NCBI GenBank assembly: GCA_963832875.1 | Contig: CAWHWB010000007.1 | Coordinates: 248,001-312,000 of the forward strand | DNA: 64,000 nt | Reading direction: 5' to 3' | DNA from: AP-15 sp963832875 | GTDB taxonomy: Bacteria; Pseudomonadota; Alphaproteobacteria; ATCC43930; CGMCC-115725 | In this document: positions 8,962-17,855 of the stretch, piece by piece | Numbering within the stretch: the first letter of the stretch is position 1 | Layout of the letters: each line of letters opens with the position of its first letter | Position numbers and translations under genes: made by a program | Notes under the pieces: model-generated | What the model saw: the letters and a program-made list of their open reading frames with translations, nothing else | The model's database searches: none | Told to the model about the DNA's origin: nothing

Positions 8962-9762
8962 CTAGGGGTGGATCACCGTTTCGGTCCGGCTGATCACGAA
9001 CGCTTCGCGGCGTTCGAGAAAATCGGCGACGATCTCGGCAAATGCCTCCGGGCGATCGGTGCTGATCGCATGGCCGGCGTCATAGACGAACGCCAGATTG
9101 CAGTTTGGCATCAGCTCTTTGTAGAAATGCCCCATCTCCGGCGGAATCACGCGATCGACCGTGCCGAATAGGACGAGTGTCGGGATCGTGAGGGTCGGCA
9201 ACCGGGCTTCGAGATCAGGGTCGCGGTCGGGTCCGCGCAGCCGGCTGACCAATCGTCCGGTCTTCGCTCGCACTGCAGGATCGGGCGTCGGCGGCGGTGC
9301 GATCCGCTCGGGGTGGGCATAAAGCCGGCGCGCCATCTCCTCAGGCGATCCGGAGGGCGCCACGGCTCCTTCCGGACGGATCGCCGCCGGCGCCTCCAAA
9401 ACCAATGCCGGCACGCGCCCTGGCTGCTGCAATGCCAGCCACAGCGCCACCTTGCCGCCGAACGAGGTGCCCATCAGGTTGAAGGAGTCGAGACCGAGCC
9501 CGTCGATCGCCTGCGCCATGGTTGACGCCAGCTCCGGCATATCGCAGGTGCGAGTGTTCTCAGCCGAAGTCCCGAACCCGGGCATTTCGAGCGCAATCAC
9601 CCGGAAATTTCGCCGCAGCAGGTCGTGCCCCGGCGTCAGGCGCAAGCCGCCGGCGCCGTGCAGATGCACCAGCGCCGGCCCGTTCCCCGCCTCCATATAC
9701 CGGATGCGAAAGCCGTCCGCATCGACATGGCCTTCTTTGAAGTCCACTCCTGCCTGCGCCAC
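8962..9762 (-). CDS. Alpha/beta-fold hydrolase
   Basis: Cytoplasmic alpha/beta hydrolase of 266 residues. The oxyanion stretch HLHGAGG (34-40), nucleophile elbow GTSFGG with Ser100, acid Asp203 in GTVDRVIPP and His231 in DAGHAIS make a complete triad. It is the third gene of a minus-strand set, 33 bases downstream of a pair of LLM-class oxidoreductases. This suggests it hydrolyses the ester, lactone or amide product of those flavoenzymes, but the substrate cannot be told. Related families include dienelactone and C-C bond hydrolases. Confidence 0.88.
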   Translation of the reverse strand: MAQAGVDFKEGHVDADGFRIRYMEAGNGPALVHLHGAGGLRLTPGHDLLRRNFRVIALEMPGFGTSAENTRTCDMPELASTMAQAIDGLGLDSFNLMGTSFGGKVALWLALQQPGRVPALVLEAPAAIRPEGAVAPSGSPEEMARRLYAHPERIAPPPTPDPAVRAKTGRLVSRLRGPDRDPDLEARLPTLTIPTLVLFGTVDRVIPPEMGHFYKELMPNCNLAFVYDAGHAISTDRPEAFAEIVADFLERREAFVISRTETVIHP

Positions 9763-9795
9763 GATCGCCGTCCTTCCGATTGAACGCCGCTTGCT

Positions 9796-10875
9796 TCACA
9801 TCTCGCGAATGCGCGGCAGCACTTTTTCGCCGAAACGTTCGAGCGAGGCCATCAGCGGGCCGATGTCGCCGGCGCCGGGGGTTTGAAACAACAGGTCGAT
9901 GACGCCTACTCCGGCCTCGCTGCGACAGCGCTCGATCTGCTCGACGACGGCGTCCGGACCGCCGAAAAAATTTGTCGGCAGCGCGCCGCCGACATTCGGG
10001 GTCCGCGCCTCGCCGGCGACGTTGCGCGAGTCGAGCTGCAGCAGCGCGTCGCGCACCCCGGCCTGCAGCGGAAACGGCGCCCGCGCGCGGCGCTGCACGT
10101 CCAATAGCTCCTGGGCCTTCTCGTCGGTCTTGGCGAGCAGGATGTTCGCCCGATAGACGATCTGATCCGGCGCCGGCTCCCAGCCGTAATGCGCGCACCG
10201 CTCGCGGTAATACCCGGTCACCCGGCCGACGACGTCGAACGGCGCATAGGAGACGCCGAGGCCGAGGTGGTGGCGCGCGGCGAACTCGCACGATTCGCGG
10301 CTGGCGCCGAGGGTGTAGGTCGGCGGGTGCGGCTGCTGCGTCGGACGCGGCCATACCGACACCGTGCGGAACTGGAAATGACGGCCCTGCCAACCGAAGG
10401 GCTGCGGCTCGGTCCAGGCCTTGAGGATCAGCTCCATGCCCTCGGTGGTGCGCTCGCGCGCTTCCGCCGGGTTGAGGCCAAAGGTCAGGTACTCGCCGGT
10501 CGTCCCGCGCAACAGCCCGACCACCAGGCGACCCGGCACCAGATTGTCGAGCATCGCCAAGTTCTCGGCGACCTGGACCGGATTGCTCTGTGACACGATC
10601 GGACCGAGCACGGCGATCTTTATCTTCCGCGAAGTCGCCGCCACATGCGCCGCCGAAACAATCGGAGACGGCGTCAAGCGATGCGGCGAATAATGGTGCT
10701 CGGACAGGCTGACCCAGTCGAAGCCGAGCTCTTCGACGTATCGGACCCGCTCGATCATCCCGCGATAGGCCTGCGCCCCGGCTTCGCGATCGTAGACGTC
10801 CGGCGGTGCCGGCCAGCCGGCCGGCATGGTGCGCGGCGCATGGTAGCGCGCGGTTTCGAAATACGAGACCTTCAT
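9796..10875 (-). CDS. LLM-class flavin-dependent oxidoreductase (copy 1)
   Basis: Bacterial-luciferase-like (beta/alpha)8 flavoenzyme, 359 residues, using reduced FMN or F420 supplied in trans. Family features include the N-terminal MKVSYFETARY strand, GFDWVSLSEHHYSPHRLTPSP, KIKIAVLGPIV and RLVVGLLRGTT. It is closely similar along its whole length to the next gene, so the two are a tandem duplication with a 19-base gap. The longer upstream frame overlaps the neighbour and is rejected in favour of ATG10875, which aligns with the start of the paralogue. Substrate unknown; monooxygenase (Baeyer-Villiger or alkanal type) activity is inferred from the family. Confidence 0.9.
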   Translation of the reverse strand: MKVSYFETARYHAPRTMPAGWPAPPDVYDREAGAQAYRGMIERVRYVEELGFDWVSLSEHHYSPHRLTPSPIVSAAHVAATSRKIKIAVLGPIVSQSNPVQVAENLAMLDNLVPGRLVVGLLRGTTGEYLTFGLNPAEARERTTEGMELILKAWTEPQPFGWQGRHFQFRTVSVWPRPTQQPHPPTYTLGASRESCEFAARHHLGLGVSYAPFDVVGRVTGYYRERCAHYGWEPAPDQIVYRANILLAKTDEKAQELLDVQRRARAPFPLQAGVRDALLQLDSRNVAGEARTPNVGGALPTNFFGGPDAVVEQIERCRSEAGVGVIDLLFQTPGAGDIGPLMASLERFGEKVLPRIREM

Positions 10876-10894
10876 CGCGGCGATCCGCCCGCCG

Positions 10895-11974
10895 TCACAC
10901 GTCGCGAATGCGCGGCAGGACCTCTTCCCCGAACATTTCGAGCGAGCGCACCAAGCGGCTCGTATCGCTGGCGCCGGGGTTCTGGAACGCCAGGTCGAGC
11001 ACGCCGACGCCGACCTCGTCGCGACAACGCTTGATCTGTTCGACGACCGTGTCCGGGCTCCCGAAAAACGACGTCGGCAACACGCCGCCGACATTCGCCG
11101 TCCGCGCTTCGCCGGCGACATTGCGGGAATCGAGCTTCAAGAGCGCCTCGCGCACCCCGGCCCGCATCGGGAACGGCGCGCCGCCGTGCCGCTGCTGCTC
11201 CAACAGCTCCCGGGCCTCCTCGTCGGTCTCGGCGAGCAGGATGTTCGCGCGGTACAGCATCTGCTCCGGGGTTGGCTCCCAGCCGCGGCGCGCGCATTCC
11301 TCGCGATAGTACCGCGTCGACTTCGACACCACTTCGAAGGGCGCGAACGAGACGCCGAGGCCGATGTGGTGGCGCGCCGCGAATTCGCAGGATTCGCGGC
11401 TGGTGCCGAGCGAATAAGTCGGCGGCAGCGGCTGCTGCAACGGCCGCGGCCATACCGAGACCGTGCGGAACTGGTAGTGGCGGCCCTGCCAGCCGAACGG
11501 CTGCGGCTCGGTCCACGCCTTGAGGATCAGCTCCATACCTTCGGTCGTGCGCTCCCGCGACTCCGCCGGATTGAGGCCGAAGGTCAGGTATTCGTTCGTG
11601 GTCCCGCGCAATAGCCCAACGACCAGGCGGCCGCCCGCAAAATTGTCGAGCATCGCCAATTCCTCGGCGACCTGCACCGGATTGCTCTGCGAGACGATCG
11701 GGCCGAGCACGGCGATCTTTATCGTCTTCGATCTGGCCGCCATGTAGGAAGCCGAGACCGCGGTGTTCGGCGTCAGGATGCGCGGGGAATAATGGTGCTC
11801 GGAGACGCTGATCCAGTCAAAGCCGAGCTCCTCGACCAGCAGCATGCGGTCGACCATGCCCTGATAGGCATCTGCGCCGGCCTCGGGCTCATAGGCGCCA
11901 GGCGGCACCGGCCACTCGGCCGGCATGGTCGGCGGCACCTGGTAACGCGCGGTTTCAAAATAGGAGACTTTCAT
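10895..11974 (-). CDS. LLM-class flavin-dependent oxidoreductase (copy 2)
   Basis: Paralogue of the preceding entry, also 359 residues, starting at ATG11974 (MKVSYFETARYQVPP). It carries the same SEHHYSPRILTPN active-site region and GRLVVGLLRGTTNEYLTFG. It is the first gene of the LLM-LLM-hydrolase set and is separated from era by 99 bases. Two full-length copies side by side suggest either a heteromeric enzyme, as in luciferase LuxAB, or diverged substrate ranges. Which applies cannot be decided from sequence. Confidence 0.9.
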   Translation of the reverse strand: MKVSYFETARYQVPPTMPAEWPVPPGAYEPEAGADAYQGMVDRMLLVEELGFDWISVSEHHYSPRILTPNTAVSASYMAARSKTIKIAVLGPIVSQSNPVQVAEELAMLDNFAGGRLVVGLLRGTTNEYLTFGLNPAESRERTTEGMELILKAWTEPQPFGWQGRHYQFRTVSVWPRPLQQPLPPTYSLGTSRESCEFAARHHIGLGVSFAPFEVVSKSTRYYREECARRGWEPTPEQMLYRANILLAETDEEARELLEQQRHGGAPFPMRAGVREALLKLDSRNVAGEARTANVGGVLPTSFFGSPDTVVEQIKRCRDEVGVGVLDLAFQNPGASDTSRLVRSLEMFGEEVLPRIRDV

Positions 11975-12073
11975 GGCTCGATCACCGATCGCGCAGAAAA
12001 AAAGCGTCAAACGAGACCCTGCGAGCGGTAGCCCGCGCCGCCCAGCCTGTCAATAGCAGCGAGGCGGCCCAGA

Positions 12074-12988
12074 TCAGGCGTCGTAATCGAGCCCGAGCGC
12101 GGCGAAGCGCTCGCGGTCCTCGCCCCAGTTCTGGCGCACTTTGACAAACAAAAACAGGTGGACGCGCCGCTCCAGCATCTGCTCCAGCTCGGCGCGGGCG
12201 CGCGCCCCGATCGCCTTGATCCGCCGGCCGCCGTCGCCGAGCACGATCGCCCGCTGGCTCGGCCGCTCGACATAAATGACCTGCTCGATGCGCACGCTGC
12301 CGTCGCGCCGGTCCTCCCAGCTCTCGGTCTCGACCGTCGAGGCATAGGGCAATTCGTCGTGCAATTGCAGAAACACCTGCTCGCGGGTGATTTCGGCCGC
12401 GATCAGCCGCTCGGGCGCGTCCGACAGCTGGTCCTCGGGGAAGAGCCACGGGCCGGGCGGCACCGCTGCGGCCAGATATCGCCGCAGATCGGCGACCCCG
12501 TCGCCGCCGAGCCCGGAAATCATAAAGACCGGCTCGAAACGGGCTTCTTTCGACAGGGTCGCGGCGAGGCCGAGCAACCCCTCGCGGCGCACCAGGTCGA
12601 TCTTGTTCAGCGCCAGCACCGATCTGCGGCCGCGTTCGGCGAGGCGCTCGAGAATGCGCCTGGTATCGCGATCGATCCCGCGCGCGGCATCGACCAGCAA
12701 TACTGTCTCGTCGGCGTCCTCGGCCCCCGACCACGCCGCCGACACCATCGCCCGGTCGAGGCGGCGGCGCGGCGCGAAGATGCCCGGCGTGTCGACATAG
12801 ACGAGCTGCGCCGGCCCCTCGATCGCAATGCCGAGCAGCCGGCTGCGCGTCGTCTGCGCCTTGGGGGTGACGATCGCCAGCTTATGGCCGACGAGACGGT
12901 TCAACAGGGTCGATTTGCCGGCGTTAGGCGCGCCGATCAGCGCGACATAACCACAGCGGGTGGGCTCAGCCTGGAGTGCGTCAACCAT
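12074..12988 (-). CDS. era: GTPase Era
   Basis: Essential ribosome-assembly GTPase that binds the 3' end of 16S rRNA. Over 304 residues it shows G1 GAPNAGKS (19-26), G3 DTPG, G4 NKID and a C-terminal KH domain (VIYVERPSQRAIVLGDGGRRIKAIG and following). The start at ATG12988 is chosen because it gives the normal short N-terminus. rnc, the usual upstream partner, is absent; the gene upstream is a polysaccharide deacetylase. Confidence 0.97.
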   Translation of the reverse strand: MVDALQAEPTRCGYVALIGAPNAGKSTLLNRLVGHKLAIVTPKAQTTRSRLLGIAIEGPAQLVYVDTPGIFAPRRRLDRAMVSAAWSGAEDADETVLLVDAARGIDRDTRRILERLAERGRRSVLALNKIDLVRREGLLGLAATLSKEARFEPVFMISGLGGDGVADLRRYLAAAVPPGPWLFPEDQLSDAPERLIAAEITREQVFLQLHDELPYASTVETESWEDRRDGSVRIEQVIYVERPSQRAIVLGDGGRRIKAIGARARAELEQMLERRVHLFLFVKVRQNWGEDRERFAALGLDYDA

Positions 12989-13091
12989 GATCGCAGGCAG
13001 ACGTCGCGTGCTCGCTCTCACTCCCTTCGCTACGCTCGGGATCCTCTGCCGCATTTCGAGAGAGGGCGGACCCGGGCCCCTCCCATTCCAT

Positions 13092-13105
13092 CCCGCGCAC
13101 GCGGG
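13092..13105. repeat. REP-like palindrome between era and deacetylase
   Basis: CCCGCG-CA-CGCGGG followed by a G-rich run (to about 13145). The spacer 12989-13150 is otherwise without a gene. It resembles short dispersed GC palindromes of alphaproteobacteria; a role as a terminator for the deacetylase transcript is possible. Confidence 0.45.
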
Positions 13106-13150
13106 GGAGGGTTGGGGTGGGGGCCGGGTGGGCGAGGGTGGCGCCGAGCA

Positions 13151-14065
13151 TCACGTCGCGTGTTGCTTCGCCCAATCGACCACCTCGGCGTGAGTGGCAA
13201 ACCATACCCCGCGCTGCGCCCGGGCGTGGCGGATGATTTCGTCGAGGATCCAGATCCGCGAGCGATAGCCGATCACGTGCGGGTGCATCGTCAGCTGAAA
13301 GATGCCGCCCTCGGCATGGGCGGCATCGAACTCGCGGCGAAAAATGTCGAAGACATCGCCGGGCGGCGTATAGGGCCGCAATGCCGAAAACCGGTTCATC
13401 ATAAAATAGACGGCGTCGTCGCGCACCCACTCGACCGGCAGTTCGACGACACCCGTCGGCGCGCCGTCGAGCAGCAATTCGTAGCAATCCTCGTCTGACA
13501 TCAGCGAGGAATCGTACGCGAGCCCCATCTCCTGCTCGATCGCCAGCGTATGCCGGCTGAAGTCCCAGGACGGCGTGCGCAGGCCCACCGGCCGGGCGCC
13601 GCTGGTCTTTTCAAGCGCGTCGGCCGAGCGCAGCATCAGATCGCGTTCGGCCTCGTAGGGCAGCACCGAATTCAGCTCGTGAATCCAGCCGTGGATGCCG
13701 ATCTCATGGCCCTCGGCGACCACCCGGCGCTGCTCGTCTGGGTGCAGCAGCGCGGTCACCGCCGGAACATAAAAGCTGGCCTTGACCCGGTGTTTTTCCA
13801 GCACCTTGAGGATGCGCGGCACGCCGACCCGGTTGCCGTACTGCCCCCAGGCGAGCCGGCCGATCGAGTTGCCGCCGTCGCGCAGATCGCTCGTTTCGTG
13901 ATCGCTGTCGAACGACAACGCCACCGCACAGCGCGCCCCACCCGGCCATTCCGAGGGCCGCAGGCTGCGCCCGGCGCGGACCCGCTCGACGCGCCGGCGC
14001 CATTCTTCCTCGGGCCACTGCCAAGGTTCCAGATTGGGCCCGAGATCGGGTTTGCCAGCGCTCAT
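13151..14065 (-). CDS. Polysaccharide deacetylase family protein
   Basis: NodB-fold deacetylase, 304 residues, no signal peptide, so probably cytoplasmic. Metal and catalytic motifs are SFDSDHET (first Asp pair), HGWIHE (metal His region), RTPSWDFS and a late MHPHVIGY His. This arrangement matches the PgdA/PuuE-like cytoplasmic subgroup that acts on peptidoglycan fragments, ureides or imide-like small molecules; which one cannot be said. ATG14065 is preceded by AGGAGG at good spacing. An upstream extension of the frame runs through tRNA-Pro and is rejected. Confidence 0.87.
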   Translation of the reverse strand: MSAGKPDLGPNLEPWQWPEEEWRRRVERVRAGRSLRPSEWPGGARCAVALSFDSDHETSDLRDGGNSIGRLAWGQYGNRVGVPRILKVLEKHRVKASFYVPAVTALLHPDEQRRVVAEGHEIGIHGWIHELNSVLPYEAERDLMLRSADALEKTSGARPVGLRTPSWDFSRHTLAIEQEMGLAYDSSLMSDEDCYELLLDGAPTGVVELPVEWVRDDAVYFMMNRFSALRPYTPPGDVFDIFRREFDAAHAEGGIFQLTMHPHVIGYRSRIWILDEIIRHARAQRGVWFATHAEVVDWAKQHAT

Positions 14066-14114
14066 GCCGTCCTCCTGCGCGTCCGTTTTTGCCCGGCGAC
14101 GCGGGAGACGGGAT

Positions 14115-14191
14115 TGGTCGGAGCGGTGAGATTCGAACTCACGACCCCCAGCACCCCATGCTGATGCGCTACCAGCCTGCGCTACGCTCCG
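14115..14191 (-). tRNA. tRNA-Pro (anticodon GGG)
   Basis: A full cloverleaf is visible on the minus strand: acceptor CGGAGCG pairing with CGCTCCG, D-arm GCGC/GCGC, anticodon stem TCAGC/GCTGG around loop ATGGGGT (anticodon GGG), and T-arm GTGAG-TTCGAAT-CTCAC. The discriminator A and an encoded CCA end at 14115. Confidence 0.97.
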
Positions 14192-14491
14192 ACCGGGGAG
14201 GCTCCCGCCGAGACAGCGATCATAGTCGCGTGCCAGCGGCCGCGCAACCGGGTGCGGCCAGTCCGGCGCCTCTGGGCTCTCCATGATACCGCAAGCCACG
14301 ATACCGCAAGCCAAGGGGATCGCGACGCCGCCCACTCCCAAAATGTCCAGCCATCTCGCCATCCCGCCATCCCGCCATCCCGGCGAAGGCCAGTGCCCAT
14401 GGCAAACATGCGTCCCGACCTGCGCCGGGATGGCGGTAATCGATGAAGTCGGTTGCTGGCGCGACCGCTGTCGGCGCCCGGTCTTGCAGCT
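14192..14491. other. Repeat-rich spacer between tRNA-Pro and merR gene
   Basis: No gene is seen. It holds a two-copy direct repeat GATACCGCAAGCCA around 14284-14315, three head-to-tail CATCCCG units at 14360-14382, and a perfect 14-bp inverted repeat described separately. Confidence 0.5.
14372..14436. repeat. Inverted repeat, 14-bp arms
   Basis: CCGCCATCCCGGCG at 14372-14385 is exactly complementary to CGCCGGGATGGCGG at 14423-14436, with a 37-base loop. The shape matches dispersed palindromic (REP/BIME-like) elements common in alphaproteobacterial intergenic DNA next to tRNA genes. Confidence 0.7.
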
Positions 14492-15025
14492 TCAGGTCGG
14501 AGCGATCCTTTCCAGCGTTGCCCGGATTTCCAGCAGGTCGCGGCGCACTTCTTCGAGCGCCTCGCGCAGGCGGCGGTGGGACGGCGACGGGCGGCTCGCG
14601 GGCTCGGGCATGTCGGCGACGGTATCGCGCGCGAACCGAGCCGGCGGCGCCCCCGCGTCGGCGGGCGATGGGTCGTCGCCCCCCAACGCGCCGTCGCGCA
14701 ACAGCTTCTGCACGCCGCGGATCGTGTAGCCCTCGTGGTAGAGGCAGTGCCGGATCCGCCGCAGCAGATCGACATCCTGCGGCCGGTAATAGCGCCGCCC
14801 GCCGCCGCGCTTCAACGGCTTGACCTGCGGGAATTTCGCTTCCCAGAAGCGCAGCACATAGGCCGGCAAGTCGAGCGCCGCCGCGACTTCAGCGGTGGTG
14901 CGAAAGGCAGCAGCCGATTTGCCGTTGCGGCGGGTCGCCCCCAGCTCGGGCGTCGCCCCCAGCTCGCCCGTCGCTCTCTCGGCCGCCGCCGTGTCGCGCG
15001 CGGGGGCCGCCTCGGTCTCGATCAC
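14492..15025 (-). CDS. MerR family transcriptional regulator
   Basis: 177 residues. A short Ala-rich leader precedes a MerR helix-turn-helix (TAEVAAALDLPAYVLRFWEAKFPQ, then GGRRYYRPQDVDLLRRIR) and a helical tail ending in ALEEVRRDLLEIRATLERI. There is no cysteine-based metal-sensing loop. GTG15025 overlaps the ihfA stop (GTGA), so the two are translationally coupled. ihfA-merR is a conserved pair in alphaproteobacteria; the target is unknown. Confidence 0.92.
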   Translation of the reverse strand: MIETEAAPARDTAAAERATGELGATPELGATRRNGKSAAAFRTTAEVAAALDLPAYVLRFWEAKFPQVKPLKRGGGRRYYRPQDVDLLRRIRHCLYHEGYTIRGVQKLLRDGALGGDDPSPADAGAPPARFARDTVADMPEPASRPSPSHRRLREALEEVRRDLLEIRATLERIAPT

Positions 15026-15381
15026 CTCAGCCCGACGGCGCCTTGGCCACCGCCGGGTTCGACCGCCGCGTCGATGCCGGCTTCGCCGAGCCCGCTGTTG
15101 ATCTGGTCCTTCAGCGCGTGACTGGCGCGGAACACCAGCACCCGGCGCGGGCTGATCGGCACCTCTTGGCCGGTCTTTGGATTGCGGCCGACGCGCTGGC
15201 CCTTCTGGCGCACCGCAAAGCTGCCGAATGACGAGATCTTGACCATTTCGCCGCGTTCGAGCGCGCCCGAGATCTCGGCGATCACCGCTTCAACAAGCTC
15301 GGCCAATTCGTTGCGCGACAAGCCGACCTCTTGATAGACAGCCTCGCTGAGCTGAGCGCGCGTTACCGTATGCCCGGCCAT
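15022..15381 (-). CDS. ihfA: Integration host factor subunit alpha
   Basis: DNA-bending HU/IHF family protein, 119 residues. The core matches IhfA: KISSFGSFAVRQKGQRVGRNPKTGQEVPI, with the intercalating proline in the arm, and RRVLVFRASHALKD. A non-conserved tail of about 20 residues (AVEPGGGQGAVGLR) follows. It lies between fabH and the merR gene, the usual alphaproteobacterial context. Confidence 0.95.
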   Translation of the reverse strand: MAGHTVTRAQLSEAVYQEVGLSRNELAELVEAVIAEISGALERGEMVKISSFGSFAVRQKGQRVGRNPKTGQEVPISPRRVLVFRASHALKDQINSGLGEAGIDAAVEPGGGQGAVGLR

Positions 15382-15484
15382 CCAGCCCTCCCCGCTTTTC
15401 GCGGAGGTTACCCCGGCCGAAAAATCCCGTCAAATTCCAAAGCGTTGTCCGGGTCGCGCCGCGTCACGGCCGGGACGGCACGGG

Positions 15485-16462
15485 CTACCAGCGCAACAGG
15501 CTCGCCCCCCAACTCAAGCCACCGCCGAGCGCTTCGATCAGGACGAGGTGTCCGGGCATGATCCGGCCGTCCGCCACCGCCGTCGCCAGCGCCAGCGGGA
15601 TCGAGGCGGCCGAGGTGTTGGCGTGGCGCTCGATCGTGGTGACGACCCGATCGGGAGAGAGCCCGAGCTTGCGCCCGACCCCCTCGATGATCCGGCTGTT
15701 GGCCTGGTGCGGCACCAGCCAGTCGATGTCGGCGGCACTGAGCCGGTTGGCGGCGAGCGCCTCGTCGACCACCTCGCTCAGGTGCTGGACCGCGCGGCGG
15801 AAAACCTCGCGGCCCTCCATCCGCAGAAACCCGGTCCGACGCGTCGAGGACGGCCCGCCGTCGACATAGAGGATGTCGTAGTGGCGCCCGTCCGAATGCA
15901 GATGGTTCGACAGAATGCAGCGGCCGCGCGGTCCCGGGTCCGGCACCCCGTGCAGCACCAGCGCGCCGGCGCCGTCGCCGAACAGCACACAAGTACCGCG
16001 ATCGTCCCAGTCGAGGATGCGCGAGAACGTTTCGGCGCCGATCACCAGCGCGGTGTGCGCCTGCCCGAGCCGCAGGGCGTTGTCGGCCGCGGACAGCGCA
16101 AAGATGAACCCGGCGCACACCGCCTGCACATCGAACGCGGCACCCCGATGCATCCCCAGCCGGGCCTGCACCTTGGTCGCGGTCGCCGGGAAGGTGTTGT
16201 CCGGGGTTGCGGTGGCGAGCACGATCAGATCGAGGTCGCTGCCGCTCATGCCGGCACTCCTGAGCGCGCGCTCGGCGGCATGCACGGCGAGATCCGAAGT
16301 CAGCTCGCCGATCGCAGCCACCCGGCGCTCGGCGATGCCGGTGCGCTGACGAATCCATTCATCGGAAGTGTCGAGGCGGCGGGCGAGCTCGTCATTGGTG
16401 ACGACCCGCTCCGGCAGGTAGGCGCCGCAGCCGATCACTTGGGATCGCAACGTCGTCGCCAC
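15485..16462 (-). CDS. fabH: Beta-ketoacyl-ACP synthase III FabH
   Basis: Initiates type II fatty acid synthesis by condensing acetyl-CoA with malonyl-ACP. The triad is complete: Cys116 in AVCAGF, His252 in LVPHQAN, Asn282 in RHANTS. At 325 residues it has normal length. It starts four bases after the plsX stop, in the conserved rpmF-plsX-fabH-ihfA order, linking fatty-acid initiation with phospholipid acylation. Confidence 0.97.
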   Translation of the reverse strand: MATTLRSQVIGCGAYLPERVVTNDELARRLDTSDEWIRQRTGIAERRVAAIGELTSDLAVHAAERALRSAGMSGSDLDLIVLATATPDNTFPATATKVQARLGMHRGAAFDVQAVCAGFIFALSAADNALRLGQAHTALVIGAETFSRILDWDDRGTCVLFGDGAGALVLHGVPDPGPRGRCILSNHLHSDGRHYDILYVDGGPSSTRRTGFLRMEGREVFRRAVQHLSEVVDEALAANRLSAADIDWLVPHQANSRIIEGVGRKLGLSPDRVVTTIERHANTSAASIPLALATAVADGRIMPGHLVLIEALGGGLSWGASLLRW

Positions 16463-16466
16463 CGGC

Positions 16467-17516
16467 TCAGAGGGTCGCCGGCTGCGGCATCGAGGTCGCC
16501 TGGTAGAGGCGCGCGAGGTCGACCCGGATCTGGTCGAAAAAGCCGTTGATCTTCATGTCGACGGCGACGCCGATTGCGTTGGCGAAGCCTAAGGCATCGG
16601 TCGAGCCGTGGCTCTTGACCGCGATCCCGCCCAGACCGAGGAATACCGCCCCGTTATAGCGGCGCGGATCGAGCCGCATCCGCAACGTCCGCAGCGCCGC
16701 TCGGGCGAACAGGTAGCCCAGCCGCGCCATCAGCGAATGGCGGAACGCGCCGGCGAGAAACTCGCCGAACAGCTTGGCGGTCCCCTCCGCGGTCTTGACC
16801 GCGATGTTGCCGGTGAACCCGTCGGTGACGACGACGTCGACCGTCCCCGCCGGGATGTCGTCGCCCTCGATAAACCCGTAAAAGCGAATCGGCGACAGCT
16901 CGCCGCGCAGCCGCAGGCCGGCGGCCCGGACCGCGTCGTTTCCCTTCAGATCCTCCGAGCCGACGTTGAGCAGACCCACGGTCGGCTCGACCAGGCCGAG
17001 CACGGTGCGGGCAAAGGCATCGCCCAACAGCGCGAACTGAACCAGATTGTCGGCGTCGCATTCGACGTTGGCGCCCAGGTCGAGCATCACGCTCTCGCCG
17101 CGCCGGGTCGGAAAAAACGAGGCGATCGCCGGGCGGTCGATTCCGGGCAGGGTCTTCAAAACGTTTTTTGCCATCGCCATCAGCGCACCGGTATTGCCGG
17201 CCGAAACGACGCCGTCGGCGCGGCCGTCGGCAACCGCGTCGATCGCCAGCCGCATGCTCGACTGGCGCCCGGCGCGAAGCGCCACAGAAGGCTTGGCGTC
17301 GTCCAGCACCACCTCGCTCGTATGGTGCACGCTGACCGCCGGGTCGAGCCGCGGCAGTTTTGCCAACAGCGGGCGGATCTCGGTTTCCGCCCCGAACAGC
17401 ATGAAGCGCAGCTCGGGATGACGCATCAGCGCCATCTCGGCGCCGCGCAGCACCATGTCAGGGGCGCGTTCGCCGCCCATCGCGTCGAGGGCGAGGGTAA
17501 TGCCTGCGCTCGCCAT
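16467..17516 (-). CDS. plsX: Phosphate acyltransferase PlsX
   Basis: Makes acyl-phosphate from acyl-ACP for glycerol-3-phosphate acylation by PlsY. 349 residues with LALDAMGGERAPDMV at the N-terminus, VSAGNTGALMAMA, and NVGSEDLKGND and GFTGNIAVKTAEG in the middle. Peripheral membrane enzyme. It sits between rpmF and fabH and is nearly contiguous with fabH. Confidence 0.97.
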   Translation of the reverse strand: MASAGITLALDAMGGERAPDMVLRGAEMALMRHPELRFMLFGAETEIRPLLAKLPRLDPAVSVHHTSEVVLDDAKPSVALRAGRQSSMRLAIDAVADGRADGVVSAGNTGALMAMAKNVLKTLPGIDRPAIASFFPTRRGESVMLDLGANVECDADNLVQFALLGDAFARTVLGLVEPTVGLLNVGSEDLKGNDAVRAAGLRLRGELSPIRFYGFIEGDDIPAGTVDVVVTDGFTGNIAVKTAEGTAKLFGEFLAGAFRHSLMARLGYLFARAALRTLRMRLDPRRYNGAVFLGLGGIAVKSHGSTDALGFANAIGVAVDMKINGFFDQIRVDLARLYQATSMPQPATL

Positions 17517-17541
17517 GCGCGGCCCTCTCGCCGCTGGTCGC

Positions 17542-17730
17542 TCAAGCCGTCTGCGAGCGCGGCGGCGTCACCTCGCGGCCGTCGTAGTAGCCGCACGACG
17601 CGCATAAATGATGCGGGCGCTTGAGCTCGCCGCAATTGGCGCATTCGGCGTAGGCCGCCGGTTTGAGGGCGTGATGCGAACGCCGCATGTTACGGCGCGA
17701 CGGCGAGGTTTTCTTTTTCGGAACGGCCAT
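17542..17730 (-). CDS. rpmF: 50S ribosomal protein L32
   Basis: 62 residues, starting MAVPKKKTSPSRRNMRRSHH, with the zinc-type pairs CANC and CASC of zinc-binding L32. It lies 25 bases before plsX, the standard order. Confidence 0.97.
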   Translation of the reverse strand: MAVPKKKTSPSRRNMRRSHHALKPAAYAECANCGELKRPHHLCASCGYYDGREVTPPRSQTA

Positions 17731-17855
17731 GGGCTACTCGATCTCGGAGCGCAGAAGCCCCGGTACTTAGCCAATAAACGCCGCCGCGGCAACAGCGACG
17801 CAGTTACCGGGCGCCGGCTCGGCCCAGCCCTCCGGTCGAGCAGCCCGCCGATGCC

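Noticed and set aside
12158..13498. 446-codon plus-strand frame over era and the deacetylase
   Set aside because: Antisense shadow of two well-supported genes.
13151..14362. Longer form of the deacetylase starting at 14362
   Set aside because: The extension reads through tRNA-Pro; ATG14065 has a perfect AGGAGG site.
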